This document shows, one piece after another, positions 17,756 to 26,571 of a DNA stretch of 64,000 nt. The stretch comes from Burkholderia sp. D-99 (GTDB lineage: Bacteria > Pseudomonadota > Gammaproteobacteria > Burkholderiales > Burkholderiaceae). The notes below the pieces were generated by a model that was not told the origin of the DNA, searched no databases, and saw only the letters and a list, made by a program, of their open reading frames with translations. The stretch spans positions 1-64,000 of the forward strand of contig NZ_JAAOXM010000004.1 of assembly GCF_011605345.1 (NCBI RefSeq). Reading direction: 5' to 3'. Position numbers and translations under genes: made by a program. Position 1 is the stretch's first letter. Every line of letters starts with the position of its first letter.

Positions 17756-19027
17756 ATGGCGCAGTCGCAGCATGTCAAGGTCATCGGCCTGCCTCACAGC
17801 AAGGAGGCCTACGCGATCCGCGACTTCCTGAAGCGCGGCGTGGTCGAGTACGAATGGTGCGAACTGACGTCCGACACCGATTGCGTGCGCGAGCTGGGCA
17901 TCGCGCCGCTGCGCGACGTCCGGCTGCCGGTGGTCGTCTTTCCGGACGGCACCTGCATCTACCAGCCGACGCTGCCGGAGATCGCCGCGAAGCTCGGCTG
18001 GGTCGCCCGGCCGCGCTTCATCGAGTACGACGTATCGATTTACGGCGCCGGCCCGGCCGGCCTGTCGGCGGCCGTCTACGCGGCGTCCGAGGGGCTGCGG
18101 GCCGTCGTGATCGAGCGCGACGCGATCGGCGGGCAGGCCGGCACGAGTTCGCTGATCGAGAACTACATGGGGTTTCCGGAGGGCATTCCGGGCGCCGAGC
18201 TGGCGGAGCGCGCGCGCCAGCAGGCGGTGAAGTTCGGCGTCGAGCTGCTGATGATGCGCGAGGGCGTGCACGCGACGTTCGTCGACGGCAAGATCCGCGT
18301 CGACATGGCCGACGGATCGATCCTGACCGCGCGCTCGAACATCTGCGCGACCGGCATCGAATACCGCAGCCTCGGCCTGTCCGACGAACCGAAGTTTCTC
18401 AACGCGGGCCTGTACTACGGCGCGGGATCGAGCGAAGCGCCGATGTGCGAGGGCAAGCACGTGTTCGTCGTCGGCGGCGGTAATTCGGCCGGCCAGGCCG
18501 TGATGAACTTCGCGCGTCACGCGCGCGAAGTCACGATGATCGTCCGGGGTGCGTCGCTCGCGGCGACGCTGTCGCGCTACCTGATCGACCGGATCGAGCG
18601 CATGCCGAACGTGACGGTGCGCTATGGCACGACCGTCGATGCGCTGCAGGGCGACGGGCGGCTCGAGGCGATCGTGCTGCGCACGGAAGACGGCGCGCGC
18701 GACGTGCTGCCGGCCACGCACCTGTTCGTCTGCATCGGCGGTGCGCCGAACACCGACTGGGCGCGCGACACGAACATCATCCGCAATCCGGGCGGGTACC
18801 TGGTGACGGGCAGCGATCTGTACGACTGCCCGGACTTCGAGCGCGTGTGGCCGCTCGAGCGCCGGCCGTATTACCTCGAAACCAGCGTGCCCGGCTCGTT
18901 CGCGGCGGGCGACGTCCGTTCGGGGTCGGTCAAGCGGGTGGCGTCGGCGGTCGGCGAAGGGGCGATGGCCGTGACGTTCGTGCACCGGTTCCTCGGCGAG
19001 GACGCGCACCGGCCGAGTGGGACCTGA
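17756..19027 (+). CDS. Thioredoxin-reductase-like FAD oxidoreductase with N-terminal glutaredoxin-like domain, lacking the redox CXXC
   Basis: A 423-residue protein. Residues 1-82 have a glutaredoxin/thioredoxin-like fold without the CXXC (IGLPHSKEAYAIRDFL where CPYC would be). The FAD domain starts at GAGPAG (97-102) and the NADPH motif is VVGGGNSAGQ. Where thioredoxin reductases have CATCDG, this protein has YGAGSSEAP, so it cannot do the standard dithiol exchange. The C-terminal GSFAAGDVRSGSVKRVASA is the usual FAD-binding end. GGGAGA precedes the ATG. It is divergent to the UBP zinc-finger gene, its usual partner. A role as NADPH-dependent flavin enzyme or sensor is possible. Confidence 0.88.
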   Translation: MAQSQHVKVIGLPHSKEAYAIRDFLKRGVVEYEWCELTSDTDCVRELGIAPLRDVRLPVVVFPDGTCIYQPTLPEIAAKLGWVARPRFIEYDVSIYGAGPAGLSAAVYAASEGLRAVVIERDAIGGQAGTSSLIENYMGFPEGIPGAELAERARQQAVKFGVELLMMREGVHATFVDGKIRVDMADGSILTARSNICATGIEYRSLGLSDEPKFLNAGLYYGAGSSEAPMCEGKHVFVVGGGNSAGQAVMNFARHAREVTMIVRGASLAATLSRYLIDRIERMPNVTVRYGTTVDALQGDGRLEAIVLRTEDGARDVLPATHLFVCIGGAPNTDWARDTNIIRNPGGYLVTGSDLYDCPDFERVWPLERRPYYLETSVPGSFAAGDVRSGSVKRVASAVGEGAMAVTFVHRFLGEDAHRPSGT

Positions 19028-19077
19028 ACCGCGCGGCGCGGGTGACGGCCCGCGCCGGTGCGCGTCGGTGCGTTACA

Positions 19078-22000
19078 TCAGCCCGCCGTCGACACCGGCA
19101 GCCGGAACGTCAGGACGGACCCGCCATCGCCGCGCGGCGCGGCTTCGAGCGTGCCGCCATGCGCTTCGACGATCGAGCGGCAGATCGCGAGCCCCATCCC
19201 CATGCCGTGCGATTTCGTCGTGAAGAACGGGTCGAAGATCCGGTTCGCGATCCCGGCATCGATGCCCGCGCCGCGGTCGGCAATGGACACGGTCGCGTAG
19301 CCGTTGCCGGCCTGCGACGCGATGTCGAGCTCGCGCGACGCGGCCAGCCCGTCCATCGCGTCGAGCGCGTTGGTGACCAGGTTCAGGATCACCGGCTGGA
19401 TCTGCGTGCGATCGGCCATCACGCGGATGCCGGCGCAATGCAGGTCGACACGCAGCGCGACCTGCTTCGCGTCGATTTCGGTCGCGGTGAGGCGCAGCAT
19501 GTCGCGGATCAGGTCGTCGATCGCGAGCGGTGCGAGCGCGGGCGGCGTCTGGCGGGCGAGCGAGCGCAGCGCGCGCACGATGTCGGCCGCGCGCAGGCCG
19601 GACGCGCGGATGTCGTCGAGGCTCGCGAGCGCCTCGCCGAGATCGGGCGGCGTGCCGCGCAGCCAGCGCGCGCACGCGCCGACGCTCGACACGATGCTCG
19701 TCAGCGGCTGGTTGATCTCGTGCGCGATCGACGCGGCCAGCTCGCCCATCACGGTCATGTGCGCGGTGCGCGCGAGCTCGGTGCGCGCATGCCGCAACGC
19801 GGCTTCGGTTTCGAGCCGGCGCGCGTTCTCGTCGATCAGTTCCGCATAAAGCCGCGCGGATTCCAGCGCGTTGGCCGCCTGCGGCGCGAGCATTTCGAGC
19901 ATCGCGATGCGGCGCGGCGAAAACACGCCGTTGCTCAGTGCGTTCTCGAGATACAGCACGCCGATCAGCACACCCTGTTTCAGCAGCGGCAGGCAGAACA
20001 GCGACCGCGTGGGGTGCGCGTGCAGGCTGTCGACGTGATCGGGCAGGCCTTCGCGCTGCGCGTTCGCGAGCACGACCGGCTTGCGGGTTCGCGCGACGGT
20101 GTTCAGGATCGACAGCGGCACATCGTGTTCGGTGGGTTCGCTGCGGGCGATCTCGACAACCACGTCGCTGTCGACGATCCGCGCGGCGGCCTCGATCGTC
20201 AGCCGGTCGTTGCGGGCGAGCAGCAGCAGGCCGTAGCCGGCGCCGGCGTACACGATCATGTTGCGCATCAGCGTCTGGATCAGGCGCTCCAGCACGATTT
20301 CTTCGGATAACGAATGGGATGCGCGCATCGCGAGCGCGAAATCGAGGTCTTCGCGCGCGGGCACGGACGCACCGCCCGGCGGCGGCTCCATCACGAGGAA
20401 TGCATGCTGCGCTTCCAGCGCCTGCGCCTTGCCGGTCGCGCCCCAGCGCCGGTAGCACGCATGCGCGAGCCGCAACTGATGGCGCGAGGGGCCGGTGAGC
20501 CCGAGCGACATCGCGTGGCGCGCGGCCAGTTCGTGCGCGAGCGCCTGTTCGTGCACGAAACCGCGCTCCGCCGCAAGGCTGGCCGACGCCTCGTACTGCT
20601 GCATCGCCACGACGTGGTCGCCGCGCACGCGTGCGAATTCGGCGTCGATCAGCGCGAGCTTGTTGCGGAACGTCGCCGGATTGCGCGCGCTCCAGTCGAC
20701 GAAGCGCGCGTGCTGCGGCGCGAAGCGTTCGAGCAACGGCTCGGGCGGCGTCGCGCCGCCGTCGGCCGCGATGCCGGCGAGCACGCTGAACAGGTGGAAA
20801 TCGGACAGCATGATGTGCGCGGGCGTCGACCACGCGCTTGCCGCGGCCGCATCGAGTGCCGCGCGTGCCGCGCTCGCATCGCCGAAGATGAACGCCGCCT
20901 GGCCGGCGAGCACGTCGGTCCAGAACTGCAGGACCGACATCGGCGTTTTCGTCGACACGCGCATGCGCCAGGTGCCGACCGGCTGGTCGTAGCCGAACTG
21001 CAGCGCATCGACGAATTCCGACTGGGTGGACACGAGGTCGACGATGTCGTCGTAGCGCGCGCCGCGCGCGATCGCGAGCAACGGATCGATCTCGTCGCGA
21101 ATCGCCGGCAGCGCTTCGCCCATCGACAGCAGGTCGCTGACGATGTGGTTGCAGCTGTAGCACATCCAGCGCAGCTCGGCGCTCGCATTGCCGGCCGCTT
21201 TCGCTTCGCGCGCGCGGTCGAGCGCGTACGACAGCGGCCGGGTCCACACGCTCACCTGGTCGAGCGCGATCAGCGTCGCGGAGCGGTAGCGCTCGAAGCC
21301 GTGGCGATCGACCAGCGCAAGCGCAACCTTCGCGAATTCGAAGCCGTCTTCATACGCGCCGTGATGCTCGGCAATGCTCACGCCGTACCACGCGAGCCCC
21401 TGTACCGATGCGGCGGTGACGCCGTGCTGCAGCGTCAGCCGGACCATCGTCGCGAAATGCAGCAGCATCAGCCCGCCGCTCGGGTAAAACATCGCCGCTT
21501 CGAGCGCGGTCAGCAATGCCATCGTCGCTTCGACGCGCGTGTCGGTCGTCACGGGCAGCTCGACCAGATCGCCGATCGCGCGGCCGGCGAGCGCGTCGCG
21601 CACGGCGTCGCAGGCCGCCGCGAGATCGGCGGCGCTCGGCTCGGCCGGCAGCGTCACGCCGAGCAGCGCGAGCCCCTGCAGCGCGACGTCGACCGCCTGC
21701 CGGTAGCGCGACTCGACGGTAAGCTGCGCGGCCTTCAGCCGGTGGGCCTCGGCGCGGTCGGCCGGCGTGCGCGTGCGCGCCATCAGCTCGTCGATCGCGG
21801 CGGAGGCCAGCGCGGTCGCGCCGGTCGCGAGCAGCAGGCCGCCGCGCAACATGCCGATGCGGCTCGCGAGGCCGTAGTGCTGCGACCACGCGTGCGGGCC
21901 GAGCAGCGTTTGCGCACGCGAGAGAAACGACAGCGCGCGATCGCGCGCGGCAACCGTGGCCGCCGCTTCCGCGGCTGCGACCAGCGCGTCCGCGAACGCG

Positions 22001-24162
22001 AGCGCGAGCGTGCGGTCGAGCGGCGCGGTGTGCGCCTGCTCGATCTGGGCGGCCAGTTCCAGCAGCGCTTCGGTCGATCGCGCGTTCGTGCGCGCGAGCA
22101 TCGCTGTGGCGATCCGGGCGTGGCATTGCGCGCGCTCTGCGCGCCCGGCGAGCGCGTGAGCGGCCTCGAGGACGCGGTCGTGCACGCAACGCCAGCGGTC
22201 GTCGGAGCTCGACACGAGGCCCGCCTTGCGCGCGGGGTCCATCCAGAACGCGAGTTCGGCGCGCGTCTTGCCGGCGGCGGCGCACAACAGCGCGGCGTCG
22301 GCATCGGTGCCGGTGCAGGCGAGCAGCGACAGCAGCGTTCTCGATTCATGCGGCAGCCGCTGCATGCGGACCGCGAGCAGGCTCACGACATTCTCGGCGA
22401 GGTGGTGCGCGTCGAGGTCGGCCGGCTGCCACTGCCACGTCCGTTGCGCCGGGTCGTACGCGAGCAGCCGCTCGTCGATCATCGTGCGCACGAACTGCTG
22501 CACGTAGAACGGATTGCCGCCGGTCCGGCGGGTCACGACGTCGCCGAGCCCGGACAGCCGGTCCGGCGTTTCTCCGAGCAGGCCGGCCAGCATGTGGGTG
22601 ACGCCGGGCGCGTCGAGCGGCGCCAGCGTCAGCGCCGACACGCGGGCGGGATCGAGCTGCTGCAGGAAGCGGCGGAACGCCGGCGGCTGGTCGAGCTGCG
22701 ATCCGCTGCGATAACCGGCGACGATGCAGACGTGGGCCGGCGGATCGAGCGCGATCGACGCGAGAAACGCGAGCGTCGCGTCGTCGGCCCACTGGATGTC
22801 GTCGAGCGCCATCACCAGCGGCTCGACTGGCGTCGCGAATGCGCGGAACGCATTCACGACGATCCGACACAGGTGAAATTCCGGAATGGCATCGGTATGG
22901 CCGAACGCGACGGGCTCGACATCGAGTAGCCACGCGATCTCCGGAAAGAGGCCGGACAACAGGCTGGCCTGATGGCCGACGCTTGCGCGCAGCCGCGCGA
23001 CGATCGCGGCGATTTCGTCGTCGCGCCTGGCGAGCGCGCTGCCGAACAGCGCGCGCAGCGCCTGCAGCACCGGCGCGTAGGGCCGGGCGGGCTGGAACCG
23101 GTCGATCTTCGCCGACGTGCGCCAGGCCGTGGGCGATGCCGCGCGCGCCGCGCGCATGAAATCCTCGGCCAGCGCGGTCTTGCCGACACCGGCCGGCCCG
23201 TCGATCAGGACGATGGCCGTCTCGCCGGTTTGCAGGACCGCGGCGAGCGCGGCCGCGAGCCGGCGGGATTCGGCTTCCCGCCCGACCAGCCGGTCGGGCG
23301 TGCGCAAACCGGCGAGCGGATCGCTGCCGCCGAGCGCGAACGGCTCGACCCGGCCGGCGGCCTGCCGGTCGCGCCGGATACGTTCGAGATCGTGCTGTAC
23401 CGCGTCGCAGGACGGGTAGCGTTCAGCGGGCTCCTTCGCGATCAGTTTCAGCAGCAGGTCGCTCAGGATCGCGGGCAGGTCGTCGCGCACGCTCGTGGCA
23501 GGCGACGGCTGCATCGCGACGTGCGCGTGCACCCATTCGGACGTCGACGCGGCCTTGTACGGCAGCGCACCCGTCAGCAGCCGGAACAGCGTGATGCCGA
23601 GCGCGTACAGGTCGGAGCGCTCGTCGATGCACGCGCCCTCCGAGACTTCGGGGGCCGCGTACGCGGCGAATTCCGCGCGCAGCGGATTCGCCGCGGCGTG
23701 TTCCGTCCGACGATTTTGCGCATGCGCGAACGAGCGAAGCATGACCGTGCCGTCGGGTGCGGCGACGAAACTGGCCGGTTGCAGGTCGCCGTGCAGCCAG
23801 CCGCGCCGATGCAGCGCACCGAGCGTGCGCACCGCCTGGATCGCCGTGTCGAGGAAGGCGTCGAGCGGCAGCCGCCCGTCCGCGAGCGTGTCGAACGCCT
23901 CGCCGTCGACGCGCGGATAGACGAGCACCGGGCCGTCCGCCGCGCGGATCAGCGCGACCGGCAGCAGTGCCCATACAGGGTCCAGCACGCCGTTCAATGC
24001 GTACTCGCGCTCGAATTGCCGGCAGCGCCGGTCGGATTCCCAGCCGGTCCGACACGCGGACCACACGCGCCCGGTTTCGGCATCGGTCAGGTCGAAACAC
24101 AGCACGTCGTCCGCGCGGACCGCATTCGACAGACGGGCACGCGCCAGCCAGTCGGCATCCAT
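19078..24162 (-). CDS. Hybrid pseudokinase / AAA ATPase / GAF / sensor histidine kinase
   Basis: A 1694-residue soluble signalling protein. Residues 1-270 resemble a Ser/Thr kinase, then an ATPase domain with P-loop GPAGVGKT (322-329) and Walker B LVMALDDIQWADD, a long helical repeat region (about 550-1250), a GAF domain (about 1290-1440), a HisKA box SIAHEINQPL (His1481), and HATPase motifs NLVTNALDAMDG, DRGAGID and FDPFFTTKSHGMGMG. The kinase lobe keeps HGD (Asp126) and PE, but the Asn is Ser131, DFG is replaced by SFA, and no VAIK Lys is seen. ATG 24162 is chosen although its ribosome-binding site is weak. It is divergent to the winged-helix regulator and close to two receiver proteins, its likely partners. 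Confidence 0.9.
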   Translation of the reverse strand: MDADWLARARLSNAVRADDVLCFDLTDAETGRVWSACRTGWESDRRCRQFEREYALNGVLDPVWALLPVALIRAADGPVLVYPRVDGEAFDTLADGRLPLDAFLDTAIQAVRTLGALHRRGWLHGDLQPASFVAAPDGTVMLRSFAHAQNRRTEHAAANPLRAEFAAYAAPEVSEGACIDERSDLYALGITLFRLLTGALPYKAASTSEWVHAHVAMQPSPATSVRDDLPAILSDLLLKLIAKEPAERYPSCDAVQHDLERIRRDRQAAGRVEPFALGGSDPLAGLRTPDRLVGREAESRRLAAALAAVLQTGETAIVLIDGPAGVGKTALAEDFMRAARAASPTAWRTSAKIDRFQPARPYAPVLQALRALFGSALARRDDEIAAIVARLRASVGHQASLLSGLFPEIAWLLDVEPVAFGHTDAIPEFHLCRIVVNAFRAFATPVEPLVMALDDIQWADDATLAFLASIALDPPAHVCIVAGYRSGSQLDQPPAFRRFLQQLDPARVSALTLAPLDAPGVTHMLAGLLGETPDRLSGLGDVVTRRTGGNPFYVQQFVRTMIDERLLAYDPAQRTWQWQPADLDAHHLAENVVSLLAVRMQRLPHESRTLLSLLACTGTDADAALLCAAAGKTRAELAFWMDPARKAGLVSSSDDRWRCVHDRVLEAAHALAGRAERAQCHARIATAMLARTNARSTEALLELAAQIEQAHTAPLDRTLALAFADALVAAAEAAATVAARDRALSFLSRAQTLLGPHAWSQHYGLASRIGMLRGGLLLATGATALASAAIDELMARTRTPADRAEAHRLKAAQLTVESRYRQAVDVALQGLALLGVTLPAEPSAADLAAACDAVRDALAGRAIGDLVELPVTTDTRVEATMALLTALEAAMFYPSGGLMLLHFATMVRLTLQHGVTAASVQGLAWYGVSIAEHHGAYEDGFEFAKVALALVDRHGFERYRSATLIALDQVSVWTRPLSYALDRAREAKAAGNASAELRWMCYSCNHIVSDLLSMGEALPAIRDEIDPLLAIARGARYDDIVDLVSTQSEFVDALQFGYDQPVGTWRMRVSTKTPMSVLQFWTDVLAGQAAFIFGDASAARAALDAAAASAWSTPAHIMLSDFHLFSVLAGIAADGGATPPEPLLERFAPQHARFVDWSARNPATFRNKLALIDAEFARVRGDHVVAMQQYEASASLAAERGFVHEQALAHELAARHAMSLGLTGPSRHQLRLAHACYRRWGATGKAQALEAQHAFLVMEPPPGGASVPAREDLDFALAMRASHSLSEEIVLERLIQTLMRNMIVYAGAGYGLLLLARNDRLTIEAAARIVDSDVVVEIARSEPTEHDVPLSILNTVARTRKPVVLANAQREGLPDHVDSLHAHPTRSLFCLPLLKQGVLIGVLYLENALSNGVFSPRRIAMLEMLAPQAANALESARLYAELIDENARRLETEAALRHARTELARTAHMTVMGELAASIAHEINQPLTSIVSSVGACARWLRGTPPDLGEALASLDDIRASGLRAADIVRALRSLARQTPPALAPLAIDDLIRDMLRLTATEIDAKQVALRVDLHCAGIRVMADRTQIQPVILNLVTNALDAMDGLAASRELDIASQAGNGYATVSIADRGAGIDAGIANRIFDPFFTTKSHGMGMGLAICRSIVEAHGGTLEAAPRGDGGSVLTFRLPVSTAG

Positions 24163-24514
24163 TCGCTTCGTGTCGTCGGAGTTATGCAAGGGTGGGTTCA
24201 CGATCAGGGCAGGCTGAGTGGAACGGAGAAAAAACGGCGTGTCGACGGGCAGCGGCCGGGCTCGATCGCGCGCGAGGCGTGCCCGTGCATTGTCCGACAG
24301 CCTGCGGAAATCTGCAGGACCCCCTCCCGCGATTCCCGGCGCGCGGGCCGCACGGGGGCCGACTAAACCAATAGATAATGGCCGGCGCGCGCGCCACGCC
24401 ATACGATAGGTTCATGCCTGCCGGCCCGCATCGATGCGGCCGGACGGGCGGAACAGGGGGTGCCGCCTCGCGGGGCGGCGCACGATGCGGAGCAGCATAA
24501 GGCGAGTGCGGATC
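24163..24514. other. 352-bp divergent intergenic region
   Basis: This gap separates the hybrid kinase (minus) from the winged-helix ATPase regulator (plus) and must carry promoters for both. An AT-rich island lies around 24366-24379. I saw no copy of the TTCAG box or of TTATC-N4-GATAA, and no convincing gene. Confidence 0.7.
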
Positions 24515-25999
24515 ATGTATACGTTCGGGCGGGTGACGGTTTCCCTTGAGTGCCGCGAAGTCTGCGTCGACGGGCAGCCCCGGTATATCGGCGCCCGGGC
24601 ATTCGAGATTCTCGAGCTGCTGGTCAAGGCGGCCGGCAGGCTCGTGTCGAAGGACGAGATCATGGAGGCCGTGTGGCCGAACACGATCGTCGTCGAGAAC
24701 AACATCCAGGTGCACATCTCGACGCTGCGCAAGCTGTTCGGCGGCAAGCACGGCTGGATCCGGACCGAGTCGGGCCGCGGCTACCGGCTCGCGCCGCCGG
24801 CCGACGCGGCCCATGGCGGGCGCCTGCCGGACGCGCTCGAGCCGGTGCGCGGCGCCCGCGCGGGTGCCGCACCGCGCAAATGTCCGCTGATCGGCCGCGA
24901 GCAGGAAGCGGCCGAGCTGCACGCGCTGCTCGAACACGAGGCGTTCGTCACGCTGGTCGGCCCCGGCGGCGTCGGCAAGACGCATCTCGCGCTGGAGGTT
25001 GCCGCCGCGTGGTCGGCCGTCCGCGGTATCGAGATGATCCGGATCGACCTGGCCGGCTGGCAGGGCGGCGCGACGCTGGAGTCCGCGGTGCTGGACGCGC
25101 TCGGCCTGCCGGGCGGCCCGGCCGCCGGGCCGGCGGACGTCGTGCGCGCGATCGCCGGGCAGTGCGTGATGCTGGTGTTCGACAACGCCGAGCAGCATGT
25201 CGGCGAACTGGCGGACCTGTGCGAAGCGATCGCCGACGAGAATCCCGACGCGATCCTCGTCGTGACCAGCCGCGAGCCGCTGCGGGTTGCCGGCGAGCGC
25301 GTGTATCGCGTCGGGCCGCTGCCCGTGCCGCCGGCCGGCGCGACCGAAGGCGAGATCGTCGCGTGCGGGGCCGTCCGCATGTTCCTGGCACGGGCGCGCG
25401 CGATGGGCACCGACGTGCCCACCGAAGGGAAGACGCTGGATGCGATCGCGACCATCTGCCGCCGCCTGAGCGGCCTGCCGCTCGCGCTCGAACTCGGCGC
25501 GGCACGCGTCGCGCTGCTCGGGATCCAGGGGCTGGCCGCCGATCTCGACAAGTCGGTGCTGTCGTTGTCCGGCGGCCTGCGGACCGCCCATCCGCGCCAG
25601 CAGACGCTGCGGGCCACCATCGAGTGGAGCTACCGGCTGCTCGGCGATGCGGAGCGCACCGTGCTGTGCCGCCTCGCGGTGTTTCCGGATGCGTTCCGGC
25701 TCGACGCGGCGTGCGCGCTCGCCGCGTGCGACGAACTGGGCGCCGCGCGGGTGCTCGACTGCCTGGTCAGTCTCGCGTCGAAATCGTTGCTGGTCGTTCA
25801 TTCGGTCGGGCTGTCGAAGCGTTATTCGCTGCTCGAGGTCGTGCGCGCGTATGCGCTCGAGAAGCTGACGGAGTCGGGGGAGGCGGGCCGCGTGCATGCG
25901 CGGTGTGAGTCCTTCGCCGACGACGAACACACGGATACGCGTCCGCCGGCGCCGGCCGCGTCCGCCCAGCCGCTGCTGGCGGCAGGGCCGTGGGCATGA
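24515..25999 (+). CDS. Winged-helix (PhoB/OmpR-type) ATPase transcriptional regulator, short form
   Basis: A 494-residue one-component regulator. Residues 1-95 form an OmpR/PhoB-type DNA-binding domain (ARAFEILELL, LVSKDEIMEAVWPNTIVVEN, VHISTLRKLF, RGYRL). An AP-ATPase/NB-ARC-like domain follows, with P-loop LVGPGGVGKTHLA, Walker B VMLVFDNAEQ and sensor VVTSREPLR. The TPR sensor region usual in this SARP/AfsR-like class is almost absent; the protein stops soon after the arm domain with a Pro/Ala-rich tail. ATG 24515 matches the start of the paralogue at 36637. It is divergent to the hybrid kinase. Relatives bind direct repeats of about 11 bp, such as the TTCAG boxes in this window; that link is inference. 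Confidence 0.85.
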   Translation: MYTFGRVTVSLECREVCVDGQPRYIGARAFEILELLVKAAGRLVSKDEIMEAVWPNTIVVENNIQVHISTLRKLFGGKHGWIRTESGRGYRLAPPADAAHGGRLPDALEPVRGARAGAAPRKCPLIGREQEAAELHALLEHEAFVTLVGPGGVGKTHLALEVAAAWSAVRGIEMIRIDLAGWQGGATLESAVLDALGLPGGPAAGPADVVRAIAGQCVMLVFDNAEQHVGELADLCEAIADENPDAILVVTSREPLRVAGERVYRVGPLPVPPAGATEGEIVACGAVRMFLARARAMGTDVPTEGKTLDAIATICRRLSGLPLALELGAARVALLGIQGLAADLDKSVLSLSGGLRTAHPRQQTLRATIEWSYRLLGDAERTVLCRLAVFPDAFRLDAACALAACDELGAARVLDCLVSLASKSLLVVHSVGLSKRYSLLEVVRAYALEKLTESGEAGRVHARCESFADDEHTDTRPPAPAASAQPLLAAGPWA

Positions 26000-26093
26000 C
26001 GCACTGATCCCGGCGACGGGGTAACGCCTGTCGGTGCAGCCCCGCATTGCATCGCGATGTACTGGATTGACAAAATTTTCAGGTTCTCATTTC

Positions 26094-26465
26094 ATGGCCA
26101 TTGTTTGCATCATCGATGACGATGCGTCGGTCCGTAAGAGTCTTGCCAGCCTGCTGAAATCGGCTGGCCATACCGCATTGCCGTTTGCGTCGGGCGAGGA
26201 CTTCCTGGCTGCCGATGCGCTGGACGACGCGGCTTGCGTGCTGGTCGACCTGAAGATGAAAGGGATGAGCGGGCTCGACGTCCAGCGCCTGCTGATTCAG
26301 CGCAAGGCGACGCTGCCGGTCATCTTCATGTCGGCGCACGGCGACGACGAATCGATCCGCCGCGCGCTGGCGCAAGGCGCGATCGCGTTCCTGCGCAAGC
26401 CGTTTCCGTCGGACGACATGATCAACCTGATCGACCGGGTCGCATCCGGCGCGCCGCCCGCATGA
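26094..26465 (+). CDS. Single-domain response regulator (receiver only)
   Basis: A 123-residue CheY/FixJ-like receiver with no output domain. Acidic pocket IIDDDASVR (residues 7-15), phosphoacceptor Asp52 in VLVDLKMKG, Ser in FMSAHG, and Lys in FLRKPF are all present. The frame extends back to 26034, but ATG 26094 begins the receiver fold directly. It lies 94 bp after the winged-helix regulator and 106 bp before the full FixJ-type regulator. It probably receives phosphate from the hybrid kinase and acts as a sink or through protein contacts. Confidence 0.9.
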   Translation: MAIVCIIDDDASVRKSLASLLKSAGHTALPFASGEDFLAADALDDAACVLVDLKMKGMSGLDVQRLLIQRKATLPVIFMSAHGDDESIRRALAQGAIAFLRKPFPSDDMINLIDRVASGAPPA

Positions 26466-26529
26466 ACGGCGTCCCGCCGACCGGCCGCGCCGTCCACCGT
26501 GCGGCGGTTCCGCCCGGCTTCGGGTTAGT

Positions 26530-26543
26530 TTATCATTCGATAA
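26530..26543. promoter_or_regulatory. TTATC-N4-GATAA palindrome upstream of the FixJ-like regulator
   Basis: TTATCATTCGATAA matches the 14-bp consensus of the paired sites at 17149-17177 exactly in both arms. It ends 28 bp before the ATG of the response regulator, a position that overlaps the expected promoter. It is the only copy between 17.2 kb and the right end of the window. Confidence 0.5.
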
Positions 26544-26571
26544 TGAAGCGGATGCCTACACAGGGAATGCA

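Noticed and set aside
20314..22929. An 871-residue open frame on the plus strand inside the hybrid kinase gene
   Set aside because: It is a shadow of the kinase gene with Arg-rich composition and no ribosome-binding site or motif.
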